Shown piece after piece: positions 12,372-23,846 of a DNA stretch of 64,000 nucleotides (its first letter is position 1; every line of letters begins with the position of its first letter). The notes below the pieces were generated by a model. It had not been told where the DNA came from and did no database searches. It saw only the letters and a list, made by a program, of their open reading frames with translations. The stretch spans positions 67,719,249-67,783,248 of the forward strand of contig OZ038423.1 of the NCBI GenBank assembly GCA_964036155.1, in the 5' to 3' direction. The position numbers were made by a program, and so were the translations under genes. This DNA is from Diploscapter coronatus. Its lineage: Eukaryota; Nematoda; Chromadorea; Rhabditida; Rhabditidae.

Positions 12372-15300
12372 TTAGCAAGCCCAACTCCTTTTCCTATTCA
12401 GAAACGATGCATCCAAAGGCGGCATTTGATATGGTGAAGATTCGAATTCCGAGTTACCGTCTGTCGGAGGTGAGCAGTACAGCGCGGGCCCAAGATACTC
12501 AAAGGATAGTTTTTAAATTTGGAAATGATAGGCGAGGCGAAACAATCGCAAATAAACTGTTATACTGATTATGGGAGCCTTTGAATCATATTTCAATAAT
12601 TTGACATAGAATAAAGAATATTTGTTTTCGATTGAATTGTCAACCGAACACAATAGGAGTTACTTTCAGAATATCGGACTATTCTATGAACTAGTTTGAA
12701 ACATTTTCAATGTTGAACAATTCAATGAATACCTTGTACAACTCCGTCTCTGGACTGCTGTTGTGTCTTCCTATCGGTGGATGAATCAACGATGCACTTT
12801 GAGCCACAGGATTAGATCCAGAAGGCAATCCGAGCAGGGGAGGAATCGTCGCTGCAATAGTTTTGAGATTCATCAATTTTCTTAGGCGTAAAACTAGAAT
12901 ATTCAACTAAAGTACCTGGCGGAAACGGCCCGACGATAAGCTTTATATCCGGAGGCTGATTGTTTGGAAGTGGGTTTTGAGGCTGAGTTGAGCTTGAAGC
13001 AGCAGAAGACGAGGTTGGGGATTGTTCGACCTTAATTTTATAGGAAAAAATAAATAAATTATTCAGATGTCAATCTACAAAATATTATGTTTAAAAATTG
13101 CGCTCCTAGTCACTTATAGAATTTTAAACTAATTGCTATCCGACACTAGCGTGACTCAGAAAGTTATGTTCCTTAGAAATTTCCATCACATTTTAATGGA
13201 ACTATAAAGTGATTGTTGCATTGAAGTTAATGCTCTAATAATCTAACCTCTCTGAAAAACTCATCCAACTCATCTTTCAATTCAGGAAGCGTCGTTTCGG
13301 TGTTTGCTGCCGGTAAGAGTTTATCCAAAAGCGAGTTTGCAGCAGGAGGTGGGGCTTCTAGAAGATATAAATACTGTGAAAGACATTAGAAATTTATGGG
13401 TTTCTATTTTTAGTTTCTTTTAGGGAGTTTTCTTATTGATCGAATAGTATTATTTCTTCTAAAATAATGACGAAGGTCTAACCTTGTTGAGCTATGAACG
13501 ACGCATGTGACAGCAGTAGTGAATTGAGTGAAGATGCCGATTCAGGCGATGAAGACTCGGGAGTGAACAGGGACAGATGAGCGGGAAGCACGGGCTTCAT
13601 CGGAATTTCGACTTCGATCTGGAATTTGGAAGCCACGATTAAATCAACTATTCTTCTTGGAAATAGGAGTTTGAATTATAACAATCAATCGTTGCTAGTT
13701 ATTCGAACATGGGAACAATAAACTGTTTATCATAGGAAATTGTATGTCTCAAGTTTTTGAGCAACTTATCGATGGATTCATCCTACAATCCAGCTATTTC
13801 GTAAGGTTCAAATTTTATAAATATATTTTTTTAAATCTAGTTAGCATAAATGGGCTTCACAATTTTTCATAAAAACAGTAATCATGAATAGATTCTGATA
13901 CGTTTTAATCTGACATGGAAAGTAAGAAACATTTCTACCTGATTACAACTCATCAAGAACTGAGGATGAATCAATGGCATAAATGGCGGTTCAGTTTTGA
14001 TGGTCGGGAAAATCGGGTCACAGGTCGGAGCGACGAATGGTTCAGATGGATATGGAGATGCAGGGGATAGAGGTCGATCATCTGATTCCGGAGAGTCCTA
14101 AATTTTTAAACTTTTGATTTGATTTAATTAGTTTTAATGGATTAAGTGTTAATGCGGCATCAAAGATATTGTGTGTACTTTCTATGGCATTTCTTATATA
14201 AAATTTTGAAACATGGTCGATCTAAGAGTAACGATTATAATTTGTAGCAATGTAATGCATCGTGAGGAGCTAGACCGATTAATATCAAATTGAATATAAC
14301 GTATTGTTTTAACAATCAGTGCATAATTATTTGATCTTTTTAAGTTGCAAGATGGAAATTTACCTGCGAACTAAACGCAGCCGGATACGTATGTCGCATC
14401 GTGTAGATCCATGCATTAGCTTGAAGTGTGGCTGCTTCCAACTCACTGAAAATTATGGTGTTTTTAGATAGAAGTAAAAATAACCTCAAAATCTGATAAT
14501 AGCAATGAATGACGTGTCTAACTCTTCTACCATCCTGAGTTTCGTGCGTGAAGTTACCTCTAATTGCGAAAACCTGAAGATTTTATGTTTCAAAAATTGT
14601 TTCGTTAAAGCTCTTGAAACTGCGTTTATTACATGATATATTGATGAACTTGTCGACAAAGTTTAAAGGAAAAATAACCAATTACTCTCCCATCAATGAT
14701 TTAAGAAGTTTAAAAACTTTTACTTCAACCAGCTTCATATTTTAGGAAATTGGAAATTGACGTAATTTAATTTTAGCTTCCATTCATCGATAATAATAAG
14801 AGTTTCCGAGATTTAGCTTCAGTCAATTTCAAAATTGTGAAGTTAAATTGAAGTTAAAGTTGATCATCATACCGTATGCAGCCAGATCCATTCACCCGCA
14901 GTGTTTTGTAATCGAATCAACGCTAATACTGAACCCTCTTTCTCTTGACATACTGAAAGTTGATCTTCATTTCTCTTTAGAGAAATATTGATTTACAGAG
15001 CCTGTGTTTATAAGCGACTTCCTGGATGTGATATGGATGAAGTAGTTGGTACCAGCTAGTGCCCTCGAGTTGGCCTGGACGAACACCCAAGTGCTCACAG
15101 CACCTGAATTATAAATTTAACAAGTAAATTATAACGTAATTTTGTTATGAACCAAAATGATTTATCATCAACTCGAAAAATTTTTCAACAATTTCTGTTA
15201 GATCGCTGTACATTTGATAAGCTATATAAATTTGTATAATCTTAGTGCAAATTTAGATTTGCGAACATTTAAGACTGATTCGATTAGGTTTTAACCTAAG

Positions 15301-18300
15301 CCAAATACATTTTTATCGAATAGCTTTGATTGATTAGTAGTTTTATTTTGAGCTCCAATTTATCTAGGAAAAATTGAAACTTTACAGCGAACTCAACTCT
15401 TTGAATTTAATGCCCAGCTAACTTTAAAAATTTATATTATATTTTAGATATTTTTTATCTCTAATTGCTTATTCAAGTTATTAATGATTGAAAGAAATCG
15501 GTAATTCGTATTGTAATTCCAAAAATATGCAATATTTACATGGAATCCAATTCCTTGAACTTCATGTCCAAATAATGTTGGCTCGTGAAGACATTCGTGT
15601 TGCCGTTAGCCATCGTTTCGGCATTTTCGGGGTTGATCAGAGGCTGGCAAAATGCCGCGAATACTGGTTGTGCCTAAAAACGTCATTGGAAGCGTGTTGA
15701 TAATTTCAAAATATTCCTTGATGGCATTTTGATTGAAATATACAATATCTAAATCCTTAATAACTTCAAATCGTTAAGAAAATGTAAAATTGTCAATGTT
15801 AGTTTCAGATTCTATGAAGTATCAAGAAGAATATTTTTTGAAAATAATCCCCTGGAAAATTTTGTAGACTATAAAAAGCGTGGAATTTTACCGTTTCCGG
15901 CGAATTGATGAAGCTCTGGTAGTACTCTGCGGATTCAATATATCGTCCTTGTAGCAAAATAAACTGAAATTTATAATTTATCTAAACGTGATAATTTATA
16001 AATCGGAGAATGTCAAAATTTAAAGCCAGAATGAAAACAAAAATATACATCTCGTCATTTTCGAATTTATTTTTAAATTAAAGACCTTATGGTATTGGAG
16101 TTGCCGTTTGGCGGTTCTAGCGAGGTTTAGTCTACAGATGAAAACCCGTTCATCTGGGAACGATCCTGAAGGAGGCGGTCCGGAGGCTAACTCGGCTCGA
16201 ACTGCAGCGGCATCTCGTGGATCCACCAAGTCGTAGATCGAATCGCCCTGGCACATTATTTCTTCCTGGAAATTTTCATTTTTATTATATTTTTAATAGT
16301 TAGTTGATTTATAACTGGAAAATTATCGAAAGAATTTTTGCAACATATTGAAATAACTTAAAAAATGACTTACAACGGAATGTCCCAAATATTCGCTAGC
16401 ATTTTCTGAGACATGTAGCATTTTGCCTTGTCTGGTCATCATGACCATAAACCCTCGAAGTGTCTTGCACACGTCAATGCCCTTAGGCGTCGGGGGGCCA
16501 CAAATGTCGTATAGAGATTTGATTACTGTAATTAATTTGAACGATACTAGCCGAAAAGAGCATTGCGCATTTAAAAGAAAATTTTACCAAAACTATTCTT
16601 GAAACATAACAAAAAATCGCAAGTCAATTTAGCAGTACGTGAATGATCTTGTAGTAATCGTTGGCCTCCTGTATTTGTCACCAGTTGGTCACCATCACCA
16701 TTTATTTGTCATTTCCCTATACTCCCTACCCTAAATTTGATGACAAATACAGGAAGCCGTAATCCGTTCTGATTTTGAAAGTATGTTTCAAATTATCTTG
16801 CACGTTCAATGAATAATTTAGTAAACACTGTTGTCTTAACTGTCGTTATATAAGATAAATCTCAAAATAACTAATGAAAATTATTTTCATCTGATATTTC
16901 AATTCATCCCTTGTTAGCACTTACAATGACACTGATATCGATGCTTCCGTATGTAGATGCATCCCAGGCTCATTACTTGGAGTTGGAATAATCGATCTTT
17001 GATCGAATCTGATAGCGGCAATAGATCCCTAAAAATCGAATTAAAATAATTTAAGATTTATGCAAATACCGCAATCGCTGAATTTCTATGTTGATTTGAT
17101 CTCTCCGCTGTTTCGACGCACCCCTTGTGGACCTGAAATAAGTCTTTTTTCACATTTTTTTTATTTCCAGGAATTACAAACATAGTACTATGAAAAAGTG
17201 AATATAATTTGGATTTTCTCGAAAAACTCAGAAAAAGTTATTTATTCTTGTTCAAAACTAGAGCCTCTCAGCTTTCTCTTTCTTCAAATTTCATCTCCAA
17301 TCCTTTCCCTTTTCGCTTTCTCGTCTATTTGACCGTTTTGTGACGTCACATAGGTCTCCTTCTTCGATAAACTGTTGACTATGTTAATTTCTGTTTACCT
17401 TACGGACATTCGAAGAGTAAATACCTTTGAAGAAATAGTAAGCGAATTTGAGGGAGAAAGAGAAATCGCGATATGGGAGAAAGTTAGAAGAAAAATGAGC
17501 AGAGCATGAATTGCCAAATATTGTTTGGAGCACGAGGAAAGTGAAATTTTTCAGCGAAAATACGATGTTTCTGTAAATTTTTCATGTTTTTTCTTTAAAT
17601 GATTGGTATGCTGAACATCAAAGCGAATAGTGTTCCTGGTGGCTAACAATGCGTAATTTGGCTAATGATATTTTCGAGAAAAAATACGGTTTAACCTTTA
17701 GTAACGATCTGTCAACTTCCAATACTATACCGCCATAGAATATTTCGCATTTTTTTTTTTTTTTAATTCTTGCAAGTTTCAAAATAATTGAAGTTAAAAG
17801 TGATTTATGAAAATGATCGCTGATCGGCTCTACTAATTCTAGTATCATTATTAGAATAAAATAAAAGCGAAATGAATGCCTTTTGATTATCAAGACATTT
17901 AACAATGATTTAAATTTCACTAAAATTTTTTTTGCAATATCTCGAAAATCGGATATCATTTCGTTCCAACCTAATCCTGCACTCCTGGTACTCCTCGCAT
18001 TTAGTCAAATACAGTACCCCTCCCATCCTGCATCCACAAATTCACCAGTTCACTAGCAGGAACGCGTTGTTTGTTTTCTACAAGTTTTCCGCTTCCCTCG
18101 AAGATTTCACTCACTCTCTCCCTCCCTCTATTTTGCGTGTATTTTGGTATTTCGTCACCGAAAATGACCAGCGAAATCGAAAAAGTGAAATTCCTGCAAA
18201 ATTTACTTGCAAAACAAAAAATAAACGTCAGACCCTGAGATTTTAGATGCTCTTATTGAATACGGTAGATAGCTTCAATGATAATTCTAGAAATTATTGA

Positions 18301-18950
18301 AACGAGATATATTGAACCGTAAGTCAAGATAGTTTAGCCTACTGGAATTGTCGCAACGACACAACGTTGCAGCATAACGAAATAGTATCAAAGCGAAATA
18401 CAAATTTTGAACAATCAATCGTCAGGCGTTAAAGTTTTGAACACGGTCCTGTTAAACATGACAGCGAGAAGAGAAGAGAAATAGCATGGAAACGTGTGGT
18501 GGCAAAAAACGAAAAAAAGATAAGGGGTTTTTCGCTTTTTATTGTTGTCTGCCGCTGCACTTTTCCATGCTATTTCTCCTCTCTTCTCTCTGCCATGTTT
18601 AACAGAACCATGCCCAAATATGTTAAATTTCCAAAATTTTAAAGCCTATCAACCGTACCTTTGTGGCAACAAGTTAGCTGCATTCGCAGCATTTATGTTT
18701 GCATTTTGTAATCCTTGAATTGCGTTCGAAGCTATTTGTGACGTTGCTGTTGTAGGTTTCTGAAATCGTCATAATCAATCAAGTTCACAAAAACATTATG
18801 TGAAGTGCGATGCTATTTCGATTACAATAAATAAAAAAAATAAAAATTAAAAAAACATTTATTTAGTGATTACAGTATTCTAAATCTCTAAAGCTACAGC
18901 TATCTTACCTGCTCATTAACCAAATGAAGCTGTAAGCTGTCGTTGTTCAT
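12372..18950 (-). CDS. cky-1: bHLH-PAS transcription factor, CKY-1 / NPAS4 / dysfusion type
   Basis: Eighteen minus-strand exons give about 659 residues. A 48-residue N-terminus leads into the bHLH (about 48-103): basic region STRGASKQRRDQINIEIQRL, helix 2 LLPLSDSIKDRLFQLQVM. The STRGASKxRRDQIN pattern is characteristic of the NPAS4/dysfusion group and separates it from HIF, AHR and ARNT. PAS-A spans about 105-260 (ICGPPTPKGIDVC, then YDLVDPRDAAAVRAEL and FICRLNLARTAKRQLQ). PAS-B spans about 262-405 (SQHYLDMKFKELDSM, SWYQLLHPYHIQEVAYKH, GEWIWLHT). The tail is Pro/Ser-rich with two sumoylation-type motifs (IKTE, LKDE) and an acidic LDEFF patch, as in an activation domain. The family acts in the nucleus as a dimer with ARNT (AHA-1 in worms); mammalian NPAS4 is induced by neuronal activity. 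The start (MNNDSLQLH) and stop are clear. Confidence 0.93.
16663..16758. repeat. Short inverted repeat in a cky-1 intron
   Basis: GGCCTCCTGTATTTGTCACC (16663-16682) is the near-perfect inverse of GATGACAAATACAGGAAGCC (16739-16758), with about 18 of 20 positions pairing. The spacer is 56 bases and also holds the phrase ATTTGTCATT. It lies in the intron between the end of the bHLH and PAS-A. Confidence 0.75.
17339..17350. promoter_or_regulatory. Palindromic CRE site in cky-1 intron 2
   Basis: TGTGACGTCACA is a perfect 12-bp palindrome containing the full CREB/ATF consensus TGACGTCA. It lies in the large intron that separates the N-terminal exons from the basic region. It sits between a pyrimidine-rich stretch (about 17262-17330) and a purine-rich one (about 17445-17540). 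Use in vivo is inferred only. Confidence 0.5.
18440..18612. mobile_element. Foldback (MITE-like) element in cky-1 intron 2
   Basis: The left arm CTGTTAAACATGACAGCGAG and following (from about 18448) is the inverse of the right arm that ends CTGCCATGTTTAACAG (about 18605). The arms continue inward through AGAAATAGCATGGA and a less similar GTG..GGCA..AA stretch, so each is roughly 75-80 bp. The spacer is only a few tens of bases (around ATAAGGGG). No reading frame for a transposase is present, as expected for a non-autonomous element. Parts of the arm (GCTATTTCT, CATGTTT) recur in the repeats at 27903 and 55950. Confidence 0.7.
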
Positions 18951-19787
18951 CGTTTATTCTCCAAAATCCAAATTCCTGTTTGAAGGATACGGTATCTCCA
19001 GATTTAGACGGTTGACGTCAGATTCAGAATCAGTATTGGCGTCGTCAGGATTATTGTAGCTCCAGAATATCCCTTCCGTCGTCAGGAATTCCGTATATTC
19101 CGTATAGCGGAAGAGACGCGGTGCGTAGGGTTTGCGCCTTGCAAGTTCGTGAGAGGCAGGTCACGCTCTCCGTGGACGATAGACATTGCAGAGAGGCAGA
19201 GAAAAACTAGATATTACAAAAATAGAGAGAGCGCAGAGAAAACCCTTCCGCGACGTAGACGCGAACGCGGATGACCGCACGGGCGAGAGAGAGTGGGGAA
19301 ATGAGAAGGAGAAAGAGCGAAAGAGCAAGTGGTTAGAAAGAGAAAGAAAAATAGTAGGAGGTTTGAAGAGAGAGAAAAAGAAATCAGAAAGAGCCTGAGG
19401 GAAGAGAGCCGCCGATTACGTCACATTGTTGACCCTTGTCGTGGGAAACTCGGAGAAAATAGTGAGAGAAACGAAGAGAGCAAAGAAAACAGAGAAGGTC
19501 AGAGAGAAAGTTAACATTCTCGCAAAGAAATCTACAGTCACAAAGAAAGATTGCGTAACGCGGTTTATCTCTGACGTCGAAACGGGGAAATTTCAAAGAT
19601 GAAGGGAATAGTTGCGAAAATTGTTGAGAAAGTTTTGGCAAGGTTTATAAAATGTAAAAGCACCATAATGAAACTAATATAATACCAAAAAATTGGTCGA
19701 ATGATTTATGAGACATATTTTTAACGGAAATGATCGATATTACAATCTAACATGTTTTAAGATTTTACAAATCAAGAAACTTTCAAA
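18951..19787. other. cky-1 upstream region with a purine-rich tract
   Basis: This lies between the cky-1 start and the end of the CHK-like gene upstream. The first 150 bases are GC-richer than average and probably hold the 5' UTR and core promoter. From about 19180 to 19560 the plus strand is strongly GA-rich (runs such as GAGAGAGTGGGGAAATGAGA). The open frames seen here on both strands come from that bias and are not taken as genes. Confidence 0.5.
19013..19020. promoter_or_regulatory. CRE consensus just upstream of the cky-1 start
   Basis: TGACGTCA, the full CREB/ATF palindrome, lies about 63 bases upstream of the cky-1 start codon. Two weaker relatives follow further upstream: TTACGTCA at 19416-19423 and TGACGTCG at 19572-19579. 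Function is inferred from position and consensus only. Confidence 0.5.
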
Positions 19788-22605
19788 TTATTCCGATCTT
19801 TGTGTACCATTTGTTGTTAAATTCAATTTCTTCTGGGATTCAATGACATCCTCCAAAATCGCGATTAATTTTTCGTTTAGGACGGTTTCAGCCTGAAAAA
19901 TAACTCTACAAAAATTAAGTAAATGAATCAACATGTTTCTTAAACTCCTCCGGACCGTCACCGTAAACGACCATAGCGAACAAGCCACCGAACATTGGAA
20001 TGGTAAGGAGACCGCCGGTTGGCATGTATTGACGGTAGGATTCTTTGCACTAAAAATAATCACATAAATCGGGTAGTTTTCAAAAATATTCATGGCTTAG
20101 AGGACGTCTAATGAAATAGTGCAAAACTCACACTTGTTTGAAACAATACGATAAAATCTCATTGTCATCGTCGAGAGATATGTAACAAGAAAAAAATCAC
20201 ACCTGCTCCAGAGTATACGGTAACTCCTTATCTCCGAACTCCTCCTTGAGATATCCGTAGAATGTTTCCGTCAAACTCTCCCAGTGTTCCCTTCGCTCCT
20301 TGCCACTCAAAGTGTTGATGAACAGTCTGGCCAAATCAGTTGCAGGATTGCCCCAGTGGGCCGTCTGAAAATATCTGTCTTTATTTAGATTTTTTCTCTA
20401 AATTATGTTCCACATTAATTTACTTTTTCAATTGATACATTTTCAAATGATATTTCTTTGAAAGACGGGAATATTTGTACAAATAAACTTGAAAAAGTTT
20501 AAAATTGTATTTCGTTAAATAAAGTATCCAGTGTGTTTAATATACTCAAATATTGCATTTATGACATTTAAGCGAATTAATTAAAAATCATGCAAATTTA
20601 TCGTTTCAGGAAAAGTATTTGAATAAGATAAACAGAAATTTGAACCTGAAAATCGATCAGCGCTTCCAAATCGTATCCCCCATCATTTCGTTTTTTCATG
20701 AGCATATTCGTCGGCCACAAATCTCCGTGAATGAAGGTTGGCTTCATTCCTGAATATTTATTTTAAATTTTAATTCGACTAAACATTTAGTAAGCTTGTG
20801 ATATTGTTAGATGTGAAATACTGAAGGTAATGGATATGTTCATTCTATAGGATTTTCTTTTTCAATATTATTCCATGTTAAAATGCCATGCGATTTTTAG
20901 ATATTTCAATTAAATATAAATTTACCTAATCGCTTATTGATACCATCAGCAAAGGTGAAATCATAAATGGCGCTTCCCAAATCCTTTGTTTTATTTATCA
21001 GCTCTTTAATTTCATCGTTAACAAACTTCTCCGTGACTCCGAAGTTCATTGAAACGTTCTAAAATATTTGTGCAAGGTATTTGAATAATGTTAATGGCTA
21101 ATGATTTAAAAAAAATAAATATGAGCTTTCCTGAAACACAAATAAAATTTACCTTCTCATTGAGAATTTGCGGATAGAAATCGATGAATGGGTTCATTTT
21201 GAGCTTTGCCTTTTCTTCTTCGGGAAAATTATCCGCCCATGCTTCAAGTTTTGCCTTGGCCCTGAGGATCTAAAATTATTCAATTATGAACAGGCACCAA
21301 TCAGAATTTATGAAAAGTTAAATAAATTTAGTTTATCTGAGATTTCCTGGATAATGTCACGAGAAAAACGGTATGAAATCGATTAATAATATTCCGTGTT
21401 TCCTTAAGTTTATTTTTCCAAATTATATACCGGCAGCAAATCATTTGGTGCGAAATTATCCCAGACATGAAGTGACGTCGCGTCAGGCTTGTATTCCATC
21501 AGAAGCAAGCCTTTGTTGACGTTATGCTGAGAGAATGATTTCGAGTAGTACACCTAAAAATCTTGATATTTTTAGTAAGACGGAAAAAAGCCACCTGTAA
21601 TTTGGGAATATCGATTTTGTGCTTGTAGAACCAGTCGTAGATTATTACTTCGTTGTTGTGAAGCTAAAATTTGAAGAAAAAAAATCTAAATTTCATGGAA
21701 AATCAAATGAATTGCCAAACTTGTTAAGGACGGTGGTAATTCTACCGAGTGCACATTAGAATTAAAGGTTATGAGTTTTCTAAAATCTACCTTCTTCAGG
21801 TTCCCCTCAAATGCATGCAGCATCTCGCTTCCGGTTTCATTATCGATTCCCTCAAATTTCGAAACGTCCATTTTCGAGAAATTCGCGACGATTCCTGCCA
21901 TTGAACTTATCTAAATAATTTGCTTACTTACACACAACCTGACCGTATACTATTATTAAAGTTCGTTTCTTTTCTTAGATTTAGTCATTTGATACATAGC
22001 TGAACTTTAACAAATGTATTGCTATGATTCGAATTTTGCACATAATAAATTATTATTTACCTTGGCAATGAAATTCCTCGGAGCAAATTTCGGTGCAGGC
22101 TCTTTCCAATCGGGATCTACCACGACGATTCGGGACATGAAGCCCTGAAGATCAACATTACAAATATAGGGGTTTATTTTTACCGATCCTTCCCCAATTG
22201 GAGTAAAAGATAGATCTGGTCCGAAGTTTGCCGAATCTCCAAACGTGCGGTGAGAGATGTCCTGAAATTGATATAATTGCCAAAAATAGGCTTAGTTCAT
22301 AGTTGGCGGGCTTTTTACGTCTGAGTCATACATTTTCCAAAAAAAAGTCCTCTAACTATGAATTAGGTTTAAAAAATTAAATACGCGACAAAATTTAGGA
22401 TATTTTGATTAGAATCTATTAATGCAATACGAACGGAGACATGTTTCGTATATGACGTTAAAGTTGAAATAAAATTAGCTATTGGTCTTCAGAGTTGTTT
22501 TGTAGATTATTTCAAGTTTACCTGCAAATCATCGACTGTCACATGAGTATCTGAAATTCCATCGCCCATGGAACTGAACGCGCTTTTGTCATGATAGATT
22601 GACAT
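19788..22605 (-). CDS. CHK / EcKL-type small-molecule kinase-like protein, about 425 aa
   Basis: Twelve exons on the minus strand read without interruption from MSIYHDKSAFSSMG to a stop at 19788. The glycine loop is GEGSGFMSRI (about 51-60) and the likely ATP-anchoring lysine is in NFIAK (about 82). The catalytic loop is HGDLWPTNML (about 277), with the Asp and Asn expected of the Brenner-type motif. The metal-binding Asp is in LIDFQ, followed by the family-typical TAHWGNPATDLARL. Length and motifs fit the CHK kinase-like (DUF1679) proteins expanded in nematodes, related to insect ecdysteroid-kinase-like enzymes and to choline/aminoglycoside kinases. Members are thought to phosphorylate small hydrophobic or xenobiotic substrates; this protein's substrate is unknown. 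No signal peptide is seen, so a cytosolic location is likely. It lies head to tail with cky-1. Confidence 0.92.
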
Positions 22606-23846
22606 TTTTTCGAATCTGAAATTCTAAATATTTAAAAAATAAAATAACTTAAACATGATCAATTTCAACATCCAATGAAATTATTCAAAATTTATAGGGA
22701 AAACTTGATAAGAAATGATAAGTTATCACTTTCTTGAAAGGCGATCTTCAAAATTTCACTGATTTTAGAGATGACGAGATTTCCGATGATTCATAATTTA
22801 AAAAAGAAAACGCTGATACAATGATAAAGGTTCTCAAAGAACTATAATCTTATCTTTGAAAATTCCGACAAGAAATCTCGAAACTTTGTCGAGTCACCGA
22901 TAAATACTCTAAAATGATGCAATTTTCAAGTTGCATCGTGAAAAAGTAAATACCAATCTGATAGACTACACGTGTGTTGTGAGAAATGAGTGTTCTTTGG
23001 AATGCTCACGATGATGCAAATTCGAAACTAGAGCAAGTAGAGCAAGACTAATGATATTTTAGATAGATAATGATGAGTTATGATGTTAGTGAAACGTAAA
23101 AGTTTGAAATTAGACAATTTCGAGAACTAGAGAGTAAAACAAACACGAAATTTCCTAGATGCGAACGATGAAAAGTATGAAAGTTTAGTTTGTGTAAATA
23201 AAGTTTGATAGTAAGAAAACTTCCTATTGAAATTGAATAAAAATGATCAAAGGTTTGCATCAATTTTGCAAATTAAAATTGTGAAATAGTTTGAAGGTGA
23301 TAACTTTATGGCAAAAGAATGATCAGTTCTTATCGCTTTTGCTATTTTCAGGCAAAAGTATTGGATGGCAGAATAATCGCCTTTATAAACGAGCACGCTT
23401 CGTTCTAAATGATGACTTTTGACAGAAGTTTGCCCCGGAAATTGTCGTAATCAAATTCTTTAACATCGTCAAAACATTCTAACAGCGATAAAGGTTTATT
23501 ACAGGCAAATATGTAAACTAGACAATAATCACGAAAAATCAATTTTTTGTTTTTTGAATTTTTACAATTTTTGAATATGTTGCAGAAAAGTCAACTGTAA
23601 AGTAGCGTCAATTATATAGTAATGTGCGTATTATGGCTAAACCAAAATATTTCAGCAATTTAATTCAGTCAATTTTAAACTGCCAGGCCAGATTTCAAGT
23701 TACTGATTCCAAAATGGTATTTTTCAAATGGTTTTTGATTCGGTTGTAAAAAATAAATATCAATCATGTGATGTCTTGTTTACTTGACTAGAGAAAGAAT
23801 AAAACATACAATCCGATTGTTCTGAATATGTACAAATTATTCCAAT
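22606..23846. other. Intergenic region upstream of the CHK-like gene
   Basis: AT-rich sequence of 1.24 kb between two genes on the same strand. It should hold the promoter of the kinase-like gene and the 3' UTR of the membrane protein. No exon, repeat or recognisable site was found. Confidence 0.5.

Noticed and set aside
17618..18246. Overlapping 113- and 104-codon frames within cky-1 intron 2
   Set aside because: They lie between clear cky-1 exons, in different frames and on opposite strands, with no acceptor or donor that keeps the bHLH frame.
19186..19641. Three charged or Ser/Phe-rich frames upstream of cky-1
   Set aside because: All arise from the GA-rich tract: Arg/Lys/Glu on one strand, Ser/Leu/Phe on the other.
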